Assembly: GCF_026559675.1 (NCBI RefSeq)
Contig: NZ_CP092891.1
Location: 2,480,001-2,544,000 of the forward strand
DNA length: 64,000 nt
Source: Microbacterium oxydans
GTDB lineage: Bacteria > Actinomycetota > Actinomycetes > Actinomycetales > Microbacteriaceae
Direction of reading: 5' to 3'
Shown in pieces: positions 34,017 through 41,529 of this stretch. The notes under the pieces are model-generated. The model ran no database searches. It saw only the letters and a program-made list of their open reading frames with translations, and was not told where the DNA came from. The first letter of the stretch is position 1, and the number at the start of each line of letters is the position of its first letter. A program made the position numbers and the translations under genes.

Positions 34017-34748
34017 TCAGACGAGCGCCGTGACCAGCTCGACTCCGGCCACCCTGATCGTCACGCGCTGGCCGGCTCGCACCGGCGCCTGCGAATGGGG
34101 AGCACCGGTCATCACGACGTCGCCGGGCCCCAGAACGGACCACGCGGCGACGTAGGCGAGGCATTCGCGGATCGCCATCGGCAGCTCCCTGCTCCCGGTC
34201 CGGGCGACGAGGAGCCCGTCGACCTCGACGTCGAGGTCGACGTCGTCGATCCCCGCCTCGGTGTCGATCCACGGGCCGAGGGGCGTGTACCCCTCCCCCG
34301 ACTTGGACTCGAAGTTGCGCGGATCGATGCGCGCGCGGTCGGGGCTGGAGAGATCGTTCACGGCCGTGATGCCGAGCACGTACTCATGAGCATTCCGCGC
34401 CGTCAATCCGTGTGTCGCCCGGCCGATCACGACGGCGATCTCCCCTTCGGCCACCGGCGCGCCCGCGTCGCGCCGCAGCGCGACCTCCGCGCCGCTTCCG
34501 ATCACGGTCCTCGGGCTCTTGAGCCACGCCTGCACCGGCGAGATGTGGTCGGGACCGTTCTGGGCGATGCCGACGATGACGAGCGGATCGACCGGGGCGA
34601 CGACGGTTCCCTCGACGGCGTCCCCCTCGTCATGCGGGGCGCGGCCCTCCGCGAACGCGAGGAACGGGTCGGAGATCGGGAGGAACCCGTCAGGCGTCTC
34701 GCGCACCCAGCGGGGGCCCTCCGGGGACATCACTCGACCGAGACGCAT
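34017..34748 (-). CDS. fumarylacetoacetate hydrolase (FAH) family protein
   Basis: This 243-residue protein has the FAH fold signature: IVGIAQN, EGEIAVVIGRATHGL with metal-binding acids, GITAVNDLSSPDRA and the end motif GPGDVVMTGAP. Members hydrolyse C-C bonds, decarboxylate or tautomerise 2-keto acids and diketoacids; the exact reaction here is unknown. The ATG at 34748 shares a base with the stop of the SDR gene. In a gluconate/idonate operon it may handle a keto- or deoxyketo-acid side product. Confidence 0.82.
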   Translation of the reverse strand: MRLGRVMSPEGPRWVRETPDGFLPISDPFLAFAEGRAPHDEGDAVEGTVVAPVDPLVIVGIAQNGPDHISPVQAWLKSPRTVIGSGAEVALRRDAGAPVAEGEIAVVIGRATHGLTARNAHEYVLGITAVNDLSSPDRARIDPRNFESKSGEGYTPLGPWIDTEAGIDDVDLDVEVDGLLVARTGSRELPMAIRECLAYVAAWSVLGPGDVVMTGAPHSQAPVRAGQRVTIRVAGVELVTALV

Positions 34749-35533
34749 CAGACGACCGCCGTCATTCCGCCGTCGACGAAGAGCGTCTGGCCGTTGACGA
34801 AGTCGCTCGCACCGCCGGCGAGGAAGAGGACGGCGCCGACGAGGTCGCGGGTGTCTCCCCAGCGTCCGGCCGGCGTGCGCCCGCGGACCCATGCCGAGAA
34901 CTCCTCGTCCTCGACGAGCGCCTGCGTGAGCGCGGTCGCGAAGTAGCCCGGAGCGATGGCGTTCGCCTGGATGCCGTGCGGGGCGAGGTCGGCGCACAGC
35001 CCCTTCGTGAACATCACGATCGCACCCTTGGTCGCCGCGTACGCGGCGATCGACGGACGGGCGAGCTGCGACTGCACGCTGCCGATCTGGATGATCTTTC
35101 CCGAGCCCCGGGCGATCATGCCGGCCGCGACGCGGCGCGACAGGTGGAACACGCTGGAGAGGTTGGTCTGCACGAGCGCATCCCAGTCCTCGTCCGCGAA
35201 CTCCGCGATCGGCGCCCGCCGCTGGACGCCGGCGTTGTTCACGAGGATGTCGGGCGTGCCGACGAGCTGCTCGACCTCACGCATCCCCGTATCCACCGCC
35301 GCAGCGTCGGTGACATCGAAGACGACGCTGTGGACCACCGCTCCCGTCGCCTGCGCGATCTCGCGCGCTGCCGCCGCCGCTTTCACGGCGTCGCGCCCAT
35401 GCACCACGACGGTCGCACCCGCTCCGGCGAGTCCTTCCGCGAGGGTCCGGCCGATGCCCTGGCTCGATCCGGTCACGAGCGCCGTGCGGTCGCTGAGGTC
35501 GAAGAGGGCGAGACCCGCGGGCAGGGCGCTCAC
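34748..35533 (-). CDS. gluconate 5-dehydrogenase-like short-chain dehydrogenase
   Basis: The 261-residue SDR has TGSSQGIGRTLAEGL as the cofactor loop, NNAGVQRRAPI, the catalytic Ser in QIGSVQSQ and YAATK with Tyr and Lys. These features, especially NNAGVQRR, match the IdnO/Ga5DH group that interconverts 5-ketogluconate and gluconate. Its place between the transporter and FAH genes, with gluconokinase downstream, supports that role. It overlaps the transporter by 4 nt. 2-Dehydro-3-deoxy-D-gluconate 5-dehydrogenase (KduD) is a close alternative. Confidence 0.82.
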   Translation of the reverse strand: MSALPAGLALFDLSDRTALVTGSSQGIGRTLAEGLAGAGATVVVHGRDAVKAAAAAREIAQATGAVVHSVVFDVTDAAAVDTGMREVEQLVGTPDILVNNAGVQRRAPIAEFADEDWDALVQTNLSSVFHLSRRVAAGMIARGSGKIIQIGSVQSQLARPSIAAYAATKGAIVMFTKGLCADLAPHGIQANAIAPGYFATALTQALVEDEEFSAWVRGRTPAGRWGDTRDLVGAVLFLAGGASDFVNGQTLFVDGGMTAVV

Positions 35534-36942
35534 CGTCCGACGGCCTTGATCGAGACGGTCGTGGCGAAGACGTCGTCCCCGCCCTCTCCCCGGGAGACCT
35601 TGATCGCGTCATCGACGCGGGTGAGATCGCGACGCAGCGTCTCGGGAGCGAGGAACGTCGATGCGGTCGTGATCAGTGCGAGCACGGCCATGTAGATCGC
35701 GAGGAGCACCCAGTTCCCGTCGCTCACCGCGATGAGGTACGCACCGAGCACACCGGCGAGACCACCGGCGAGCACGGCCGAGATCTCGCGGGCCATCGCC
35801 ACCCCCAGGTAGCGGTGACGGTTGCCGAAGAGCTCGGGGAGCATGGCGCACTGCGGTCCGAGCATGCTGTTCACGGCCACGCCGATGCCGATCGCGATCA
35901 CGCCGATGGCCACGGCGTAGTTGCCGAGCGACAGCAGCCACCACGCGGGGAACGTGTAGACGAGCATGAAGACCGCTCCGAACCGGTACACCGTGCGACG
36001 CCCGAAGCGGTCGGAGAGGTGTCCGGTGAACGGCACGGAGAAGACGCCGATCAGCGATCCGAGGGTGACGCCCCACGTGAGCAGGCTCTTGTCGGCACTG
36101 TCACCGACCACCGTGACGAAGAAGGCGAGGCCGAGGGTCTGGAACATGTAGGAGCCGCCGTTCTCGGCCATCCGCAGACCGATGCCGACGATGACGCCCG
36201 GGAGCCCGTGCGTGAAGATCTCCTTGATGGGGCGGTCCGCGATCTGCTCGTGCTTCTCGAGCTCGATGAAGGTCGGCGTCTCGCGCAACCGCATCCGGAT
36301 GAACAGGGCGAGCAGGATCAGCGCGAACGAGGCGAGGAACGGCACGCGCCATCCCCAGCTGAGCAGCTGGTCCTCGGGGAGCAGCGTGATCAGCCCGAAG
36401 ACGACCGCGGCGAGCAGGGTTCCGGCCTGGATGCCGACGAACGGCAGGGCCGAGAAGAAGCCTCGGCGCTTGACGGGCGCGTACTCGGCCATCAGCACCG
36501 TCGCGCCCGCCTGCTCGGCGCCCGCACCGAAGCCCTGCAGGAGGCGCATCAGCACCAGCAGGATGGGGGCCCAGAGCCCGATCGCCTCATAGGTGGGCAA
36601 CAGGCCGATCGCGGTCGAGGCCCCGCCCATCAGGACGATCGTGGCGACCAGGACCCACTTGCGTCCGAGCTTGTCGCCCAGGACGCCGAAGAACAGGCCG
36701 CCGAACGGTCGCGCGAGGAAGCCGACGCCGAAGGTCGCGAACGCGGCGACCGTGGCCATGGCGGGGTCGTCCTGCGGGAAGAACAGGACGTTGAAGATCA
36801 ACGCCGTCGAGAGCCCGTAGAGCGCGAAATCGAAGTACTCGAGCGCGCTGCCGATGCTGGACGCGAGCGTCGCCCGGCGCAGGTTCGCCGCGTACTCCGG
36901 GTCATCGGACACTGCTCGTGCTGAGGTGCGGGGGTCGGTCAC
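35530..36942 (-). CDS. MHS-type major facilitator transporter
   Basis: This 470-residue permease has twelve hydrophobic segments and the MFS loop motif GVLGDKLGRKWVL after helix 2, with FAxGVGFLARPFGG just before it, as in the metabolite:H+ symporter group. It is the first gene of the gluconate/idonate operon and probably imports a sugar acid. GTG at 36942 is preferred to the ATG 6 nt upstream, because AAGGAG touches that ATG but is correctly spaced (6 nt) from the GTG. A promoter TTGAAC-17-TACAGT and an IclR-type operator lie upstream. Confidence 0.85.
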   Translation of the reverse strand: MTDPRTSARAVSDDPEYAANLRRATLASSIGSALEYFDFALYGLSTALIFNVLFFPQDDPAMATVAAFATFGVGFLARPFGGLFFGVLGDKLGRKWVLVATIVLMGGASTAIGLLPTYEAIGLWAPILLVLMRLLQGFGAGAEQAGATVLMAEYAPVKRRGFFSALPFVGIQAGTLLAAVVFGLITLLPEDQLLSWGWRVPFLASFALILLALFIRMRLRETPTFIELEKHEQIADRPIKEIFTHGLPGVIVGIGLRMAENGGSYMFQTLGLAFFVTVVGDSADKSLLTWGVTLGSLIGVFSVPFTGHLSDRFGRRTVYRFGAVFMLVYTFPAWWLLSLGNYAVAIGVIAIGIGVAVNSMLGPQCAMLPELFGNRHRYLGVAMAREISAVLAGGLAGVLGAYLIAVSDGNWVLLAIYMAVLALITTASTFLAPETLRRDLTRVDDAIKVSRGEGGDDVFATTVSIKAVGR

Positions 36943-36983
36943 TGCCATCTCCTTCGATCGGCTTCGCCTGCGGCGTGACCACG

Positions 36984-37012
36984 ACTGTACCAGCCCGTTG
37001 GATTGCGTTCAA
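36984..37012 (-). promoter_or_regulatory. promoter of the gluconate/idonate operon
   Basis: On the minus strand TTGAAC (37012-37007) and TACAGT (36989-36984) are separated by 17 bases, close to the housekeeping consensus. The start would fall about 35 bases before the GTG of the transporter. The -35 box lies inside the 24-bp operator at 36998-37021. Confidence 0.65.
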
Positions 37013-37021
37013 CCCTTTGGA
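36998..37021. promoter_or_regulatory. candidate IclR operator, copy A
   Basis: TTGGA occurs at 36998 and 37017, 19 bases apart, with GTTC, A and CC between them at the same places as in copy B (39040-39063). The two elements agree at 17 of 24 positions. Inside it, GTTG and CAAC (36997-37013) also form an interrupted palindrome. It covers the -35 box of the transporter operon, as expected for repression by the IclR protein encoded next door. Confidence 0.6.
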
Positions 37022-37080
37022 CCGGGTGGGAGCGCACGAAGACCAGCCGCCTCCCGAGGGGCACGGCGGGTCGGAAGGAG

Positions 37081-37869
37081 TCAGCGACGCACGGCCGCGC
37101 TGAAGGGGTTCGTCAACGCCGCGGCGGCCGCGCGCAGAGCCTCGCCCACGCGCTCGATGCGTTCGTAGTCCGCCTCGGCGGCACGGATGGCGACGCCGAG
37201 TGCCAGCGGCGGATCGGTGGGCGCCCAGCCCTCGAGCGGCACGGCGACGCCGACGATGCCGCGGAACGACTCCTCCGCATCCAGCGCCCAGCCACGCCGA
37301 CGAGCCGTGGCCAGCACCTCCAGCAGACCGCTCATGGTGGTCGCGCTCCGCTCCGTGAGCGCGGGGAAGACGGCATCCTCCCCCAGGAGCGCGACCACTT
37401 CGGCATCGCTCATCGCCGCGAGCAGCGCGCGCCCGGTGGCCGAGAGCGGAGCAGGGAGGCGTGAGCCCAGCGGGGTCCCCAGCCGCAGCGACCGCGACCC
37501 TTCGTGCCGGGCGAGGTACAGCGCGTCCGTGCCGTCGAGCATAGCGACCTGCACGAGCTCGGAAGCCAGCTGCGGCGAGGCCTCGCACACGCTGTAGAAC
37601 TCGCGCACCTGGTTGAACTGCGCGGCGAACGCACCCCCGAGCTCGGCGGTGCGCACTCCCAGCCGATACCCCTGCGGCGTGCGGTCGACCATACCGCCGG
37701 CCTCGAGTGCGAGACACAGATTCGCTGTCGACGACTTCGCCAGCCCGAGCTCGCCGGCGAGTTCGGTCAGGGTCCGAGGGCCGCCGGCGTCGGCGAGGAG
37801 GCCCAGCAGGCGGATGCTTCGGGTGACGGCAGGCGCGGGATCGCGCCCCTCGCGGGTGTCGTCGTCCAT
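37081..37869 (-). CDS. IclR-family regulator of the sugar-acid region
   Basis: The 262-residue protein has an N-terminal winged helix (about residues 14-75, with LTELAGELGLAKSSTANLC as the recognition region) and a C-terminal IclR effector domain with LSATGRALLAAM and GIVGVAVPLEG. Such proteins usually repress catabolic genes until a small acid binds. It lies between the gluconate/idonate operon and the 2-hydroxyacid dehydrogenase gene, in the same direction as both, and 55 nt after the latter, so it may be co-transcribed with it. Matching operators on both sides make it the likely controller. Confidence 0.88.
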   Translation of the reverse strand: MDDDTREGRDPAPAVTRSIRLLGLLADAGGPRTLTELAGELGLAKSSTANLCLALEAGGMVDRTPQGYRLGVRTAELGGAFAAQFNQVREFYSVCEASPQLASELVQVAMLDGTDALYLARHEGSRSLRLGTPLGSRLPAPLSATGRALLAAMSDAEVVALLGEDAVFPALTERSATTMSGLLEVLATARRRGWALDAEESFRGIVGVAVPLEGWAPTDPPLALGVAIRAAEADYERIERVGEALRAAAAALTNPFSAAVRR

Positions 37870-37924
37870 GGCTGCGCCTTCCGCCGTCAGTGGGGCCGCA
37901 GGCGCGCGAGCACCTGCCTGTGGA

Positions 37925-38983
37925 TCAGTAGAACTCGACCGTATCGACCACGGCGGTCAGCGGCTCTCCATCGAGCAGGCGCGCCGCGTTCTCGGCGAAG
38001 CGTCGGGCGATCCGCTCCTCTTCCTTCGAGCTGAGCGCGGCCGTGTGCGGGCTCACCAGCACGTTCGGATGCGTCCACAGCGGCGACGCATCGTCGAGCG
38101 GCTCCTGCTCGAACACATCGAGGGCCGCGAAGGCGATTCGACCGTCGTCGAGCGCCCCGAGCAGGGCGGCCTCGTCGATGACCGTGCCGCGACCGACGTT
38201 CGCGATGATCGCCCCCGGCTTGATCGCGTCGAGGATGTCCGCGCCGATCAGGTGGTGGGTCTGCTCCGTACCCGGCAGCGTCACGACGATCGCATCGACG
38301 TGGGCCACCGCCTCGCGCAGCTCATCGAGGTGCACGAGGCGATCGACGCCGGCGACCGGCTCCCCCGACCGTGTGGTGCCCCAGACTCGCGCACCGAGCG
38401 CGTGGAAGCGCCGTGCGCACTCCGAGCCGATGCCGCCGAGACCGACGACCAGCACGGTCATCTCGTCGAGCTGACGCATCTCCCAACGGTCCGGCCACGT
38501 GCGGGTGCTCTGATCGGCGAGGAGCCGCGGGAGGTTCTTCGCTCCTGCCATCACGCCGAAGACGGCGAACTCGGCCAGCGGCCCCCCGTGCACGCCCGCA
38601 CTGGTGGTGAAGACGATCCGATCGAGGTCGGCGGGCTGCAGCTCCGCCGCCTTGATCGCGGCCCCGCCGCCTGCCGCCGTCGTCATGACCCAGCGTAGCC
38701 GCGGGTTCGCCGCCACCGTGCGGGCCAGCGCCGCAGCATCCACGTCGGGGATCCCGAAGAGGGCATCGGCGGAGTCGACCAGCTCGTCGAAGGCCTGCTG
38801 CTCGCTCGCGGTACGAGTGAAGGCGGGATCGCCGGACCAATCGGCCGGGCCGCGCATCGGCGGGAGGAGAGAGTGATCGCGGACCACCTCGACGCGAGGC
38901 TCGAGCTCTTCGATGAGCCGGCACAGGTCTTCGCGCAGCGGCACCGTCACGACGGCGCGCAGCTTCTTCTCGGTCCCCGTCAT
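37925..38983 (-). CDS. D-2-hydroxyacid dehydrogenase (NAD/NADP)
   Basis: The 352-residue enzyme has the cofactor loop VVGLGGIGSECARRFHALGA, and the catalytic Arg in NVGRGTVIDE, Glu in DVFEQEPL and His in SPHTAAL. ATG at 38983 follows GAGGAAGGG. Members reduce 2-keto acids such as glyoxylate, hydroxypyruvate or 2-ketogluconate. The flanking gluconate genes favour a ketogluconate or similar sugar acid, but the fold alone does not decide. A possible promoter TGTCCA-17-TAAAGT with operator copy B over its -35 lies upstream. Confidence 0.85.
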   Translation of the reverse strand: MTGTEKKLRAVVTVPLREDLCRLIEELEPRVEVVRDHSLLPPMRGPADWSGDPAFTRTASEQQAFDELVDSADALFGIPDVDAAALARTVAANPRLRWVMTTAAGGGAAIKAAELQPADLDRIVFTTSAGVHGGPLAEFAVFGVMAGAKNLPRLLADQSTRTWPDRWEMRQLDEMTVLVVGLGGIGSECARRFHALGARVWGTTRSGEPVAGVDRLVHLDELREAVAHVDAIVVTLPGTEQTHHLIGADILDAIKPGAIIANVGRGTVIDEAALLGALDDGRIAFAALDVFEQEPLDDASPLWTHPNVLVSPHTAALSSKEEERIARRFAENAARLLDGEPLTAVVDTVEFY

Positions 38984-39039
38984 GCTGATCCCTTCCTCGG
39001 GAAGTCGTGGATCCCTCACTTTAGCTCAGATCCATCCAG

Positions 39040-39063
39040 TTGGACACTGTTCTATCCATTGGA
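39040..39063. promoter_or_regulatory. candidate IclR operator, copy B
   Basis: TTGGA occurs at 39040 and 39059, with the same 19-base step and the same internal GTTC, A and CC as copy A. Here each TTGGA is also part of a palindrome: TCCAGTTGGA (39035-39044) and ATCCATTGGAT (39054-39064), two turns apart. It lies between divergent starts at 38983 and 39083 and would block both promoters. Confidence 0.6.
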
Positions 39064-39070
39064 TTATTGC

Positions 39071-39076
39071 TACCGT
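39071..39076 (+). promoter_or_regulatory. -10-like hexamer before the beta-hydroxyacid dehydrogenase gene
   Basis: TACCGT ends 6 nt before the ATG at 39083, so the transcript is probably leaderless. Operator copy B lies directly upstream, over the spacer and -35 region. Confidence 0.45.
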
Positions 39077-39082
39077 GTGCGG

Positions 39083-39973
39083 ATGGACATCTCCTCCGTC
39101 ACCGTCGGGGCCGTCGGTCTCGGCGCCATGGGCCGCCCGATGGCCGACCACCTGCTCGCCGCCCACGGACGACTCGTCATCCATGCCCGCCGCCCGCAAC
39201 CGGAGCTGCTGGCGGCCGGAGCCTCCTGGGCGGAGACGCCACGCGAGCTCGCCTCCAGAGTAGACGTGCTCCTGATGATGCTTCCCGACCTGCCCCCGTT
39301 CGAGGCGATGCTCGACGGCCCGGACGGACTTCTCGCGGATGCCGGCGAGCTGCTCATCCTGATCGGCTCGACCTCGTCGGCACCGGCCGTGCGGGAGCTC
39401 GCGGAGCGCATCGGCGCACAGACCGACGGACGGGTGCGGGTCGTCGACTGCCCCGTCTCGGGCGGGGAAGACGGCGCGATCGCCGGGACCCTCTCGATCA
39501 TGCTCGGCGGCACCCCGGAGGATGCGGCCCTCGCTGCCGAGGTGCTCGCCCCGTGCGGCACTCCCGTCCTGCTCGGGCCGCTCGGCGCCGGCGAGGTCGC
39601 CAAGGCCTGCAACCAGCTCGTCGTCTCCGCCACGATCCTCGCGCTCGGAGAGGCCACGGTGCTCGCCGACCGCTCCGGTCTCGACCTCGACGCACTCTGG
39701 TCGCTGCTCTCCGGCGGATACGCCGGCTCCCGCCTGCTCGAGAGCCGTCGCGAGAAGCTCGTCACCGGCGACGACTCCCCCAGCGGCGTCGCGAAGTACA
39801 TGGTGAAGGATCTCGGCTTCGCCGCCGACATCGCCGAGGCCACCGGTACCGCACCGGTGCTGCTGCCCACCCTGCGCGCGGCGTTCGACGAGCTGGTCGC
39901 CGCGGGCCTCGGAGACCGCGACATCGCGGTGTCGCGGCGCTTCATCGCCTCCCGTGACACAGGTGAGCACTGA
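39083..39973 (+). CDS. beta-hydroxyacid dehydrogenase (3-HIBADH/GarR-like)
   Basis: This 296-residue NAD(P)-dependent enzyme has the N-terminal loop VGAVGLGAMGRPMADHLL, the substrate motif DCPVSGGEDGAIAGTL and the catalytic Lys in GAGEVAKACNQLVV, followed by a helical domain with KDLGFA. Relatives include 3-hydroxyisobutyrate dehydrogenase and tartronate semialdehyde reductase. Next to sugar-acid genes, a role in glycerate or aldonate metabolism is possible. No ribosome-binding site is seen; a -10-like TACCGT lies 6 nt before the ATG. Confidence 0.85.
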   Translation: MDISSVTVGAVGLGAMGRPMADHLLAAHGRLVIHARRPQPELLAAGASWAETPRELASRVDVLLMMLPDLPPFEAMLDGPDGLLADAGELLILIGSTSSAPAVRELAERIGAQTDGRVRVVDCPVSGGEDGAIAGTLSIMLGGTPEDAALAAEVLAPCGTPVLLGPLGAGEVAKACNQLVVSATILALGEATVLADRSGLDLDALWSLLSGGYAGSRLLESRREKLVTGDDSPSGVAKYMVKDLGFAADIAEATGTAPVLLPTLRAAFDELVAAGLGDRDIAVSRRFIASRDTGEH

Positions 39974-39988
39974 CCCCTCCTACAGCGA

Positions 39989-39994
39989 TACGCT
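39989..39994 (+). promoter_or_regulatory. candidate -10 of gnd
   Basis: TACGCT lies about 36 bases before the gnd GTG, leaving a leader of roughly 30 bases that contains GAGGAG at 40018-40023. Confidence 0.4.
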
Positions 39995-40029
39995 GAAACC
40001 AACCCTTCTTCACGATCGAGGAGCCTTCT

Positions 40030-41478
40030 GTGCCCGAAGCATCAGCGAACATCGGAGTCGTCGGACTCGCCGTCATGGGGTCGAACCTCGCCCGCAACCT
40101 CGCCAGCCGCGAGGGCAACACGGTGGCGATCTTCAACCGCAGCTACGAGAAGACCCAGACGCTCCTCGACGAGCACCCCGAGGCCGGCTTCGTTCCGGCC
40201 CACACGTACCAGGAGTTCGCCGACTCGCTGCAGAAGCCGCGCACCGCGATCATCATGGTCAAGGCCGGCGGCCCGACCGATGCCGTGATCGACGCGCTGG
40301 TCGAGGTCTTCGAGCCTGGCGACATCATCGTCGACGGCGGCAACGCCTACTTCCCCGACACGATCCGCCGCGAGAAGGCCGTCCGCGAGACGGGCATCAA
40401 CTTCGTCGGCGCCGGCATCTCCGGCGGCGAGGAGGGCGCGCTGCTCGGCCCGTCGATCATGCCCGGCGGCTCGGACGAATCCTGGGTCACGCTCGGCCCG
40501 ATCCTCAAGTCGATCGCGGCCGTCGCCGAGGGCGAGCCGTGTGTCACGCACGTCGGCCACGACGGCGCCGGACACTTCGTCAAGATGGTGCACAACGGCA
40601 TCGAGTACGCCGACATGCAGCTCATCGCCGAGGCCTACGACCTCATCCGCCGCGGCACGGGCAAGTCCCCCGCCGAGATCGCCGAGATCTTCGCAGAGTG
40701 GAACCGCGGCGAGCTGGAGTCGTACCTGATCGAGATCACCGCCGAGGTGCTCCGCCAGGTCGACGCGGAGACCGGCAAGCCGCTCGTCGATGTGATCCTG
40801 GACCAGGCCGGCGCCAAGGGCACCGGCGCCTGGACCGTGCAGACCGCGCTGTCGCTCGGCGTCCCCGTCTCGGGCATCGCCGAGGCGACCTTCGCCCGCT
40901 CCCTCTCCTCGCATCCCGAGCAGCGCGCGGTCTCCCGCGACCTGCCGGGCCCGGAGGAGGAGTTCTCGGTCGAGGACACCGACGCGTTCATCGAGGACGT
41001 CCGCCTGGCGCTCTACGCCTCGAAGATCGTCGCCTACTCGCAGGGCTTCGACGAGATCCGCGCCGGCGCCGCAGAGTACGGCTGGAACATCGACCTCGGC
41101 GCGATCAGCAAGATCTGGCGCGGCGGCTGCATCATCCGCGCGCAGTTCCTGAACCGCATCGCCGACGCCTACGCCGAGACGCCGAACCTGCCGGTCCTGC
41201 TCACCGCCCCGTACTTCACCGAGGCGATCACGCGCGCCCAGGCAGCCTGGCGCCGAGTGGTCATCGCAGCCGCCGAAGCCGGTATCCCCGCCCCGGCGTT
41301 CTCCTCGTCGCTGTCGTACTACGACGGCATCCGCGCCGACCGCCTGCCGGCCGCGCTCGTGCAGGGTCAGCGCGACTTCTTCGGCGCGCACACCTACAAG
41401 CGCATCGATAAGGAAGGCACCTTCCACACGCTGTGGTCGGGCGACCGCACCGAGATCGAGGCGGAAGACACGCACTGA
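40030..41478 (+). CDS. gnd: 6-phosphogluconate dehydrogenase, decarboxylating
   Basis: Gnd converts 6-phosphogluconate to ribulose 5-phosphate and CO2. The 482-residue protein has GVVGLAVMGSNLARNLA, NRSYEKT (an Asn-Arg-Ser run that fits NADP binding), DGGNAYFPDT, GAGISGGEEGAL, the catalytic HFVKMVHNGIEY with Lys and His and the long all-helical C-terminal domain ending near SYYDGIRADRLPAAL. Length is that of the long 6PGDH form. It begins with GTG after GAGGAG. It completes the gluconate route begun by gntK. Confidence 0.96.
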   Translation: MPEASANIGVVGLAVMGSNLARNLASREGNTVAIFNRSYEKTQTLLDEHPEAGFVPAHTYQEFADSLQKPRTAIIMVKAGGPTDAVIDALVEVFEPGDIIVDGGNAYFPDTIRREKAVRETGINFVGAGISGGEEGALLGPSIMPGGSDESWVTLGPILKSIAAVAEGEPCVTHVGHDGAGHFVKMVHNGIEYADMQLIAEAYDLIRRGTGKSPAEIAEIFAEWNRGELESYLIEITAEVLRQVDAETGKPLVDVILDQAGAKGTGAWTVQTALSLGVPVSGIAEATFARSLSSHPEQRAVSRDLPGPEEEFSVEDTDAFIEDVRLALYASKIVAYSQGFDEIRAGAAEYGWNIDLGAISKIWRGGCIIRAQFLNRIADAYAETPNLPVLLTAPYFTEAITRAQAAWRRVVIAAAEAGIPAPAFSSSLSYYDGIRADRLPAALVQGQRDFFGAHTYKRIDKEGTFHTLWSGDRTEIEAEDTH

Positions 41479-41489
41479 CGTCTCACCGT

Positions 41490-41525
41490 CGAAGGGCCGG
41501 GCACCGCGAGGTGTCCGGCCCTTCG
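41490..41525. terminator. bidirectional hairpin terminator between gnd and the FAD oxidase gene
   Basis: A 16-bp stem with one wobble (41490-41505 and 41510-41525) and a GCGA tetraloop lies between two convergent stop codons, 12 nt after gnd and 5 nt from the oxidase stop. Confidence 0.8.
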
Positions 41526-41529
41526 TGCG

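Noticed and set aside
36946..36948. ATG as start of the MHS transporter
   Set aside because: AAGGAG touches this codon with no spacing, while the GTG at 36942 is 6 bases from it. The ATG remains possible only if the transcript uses another signal.
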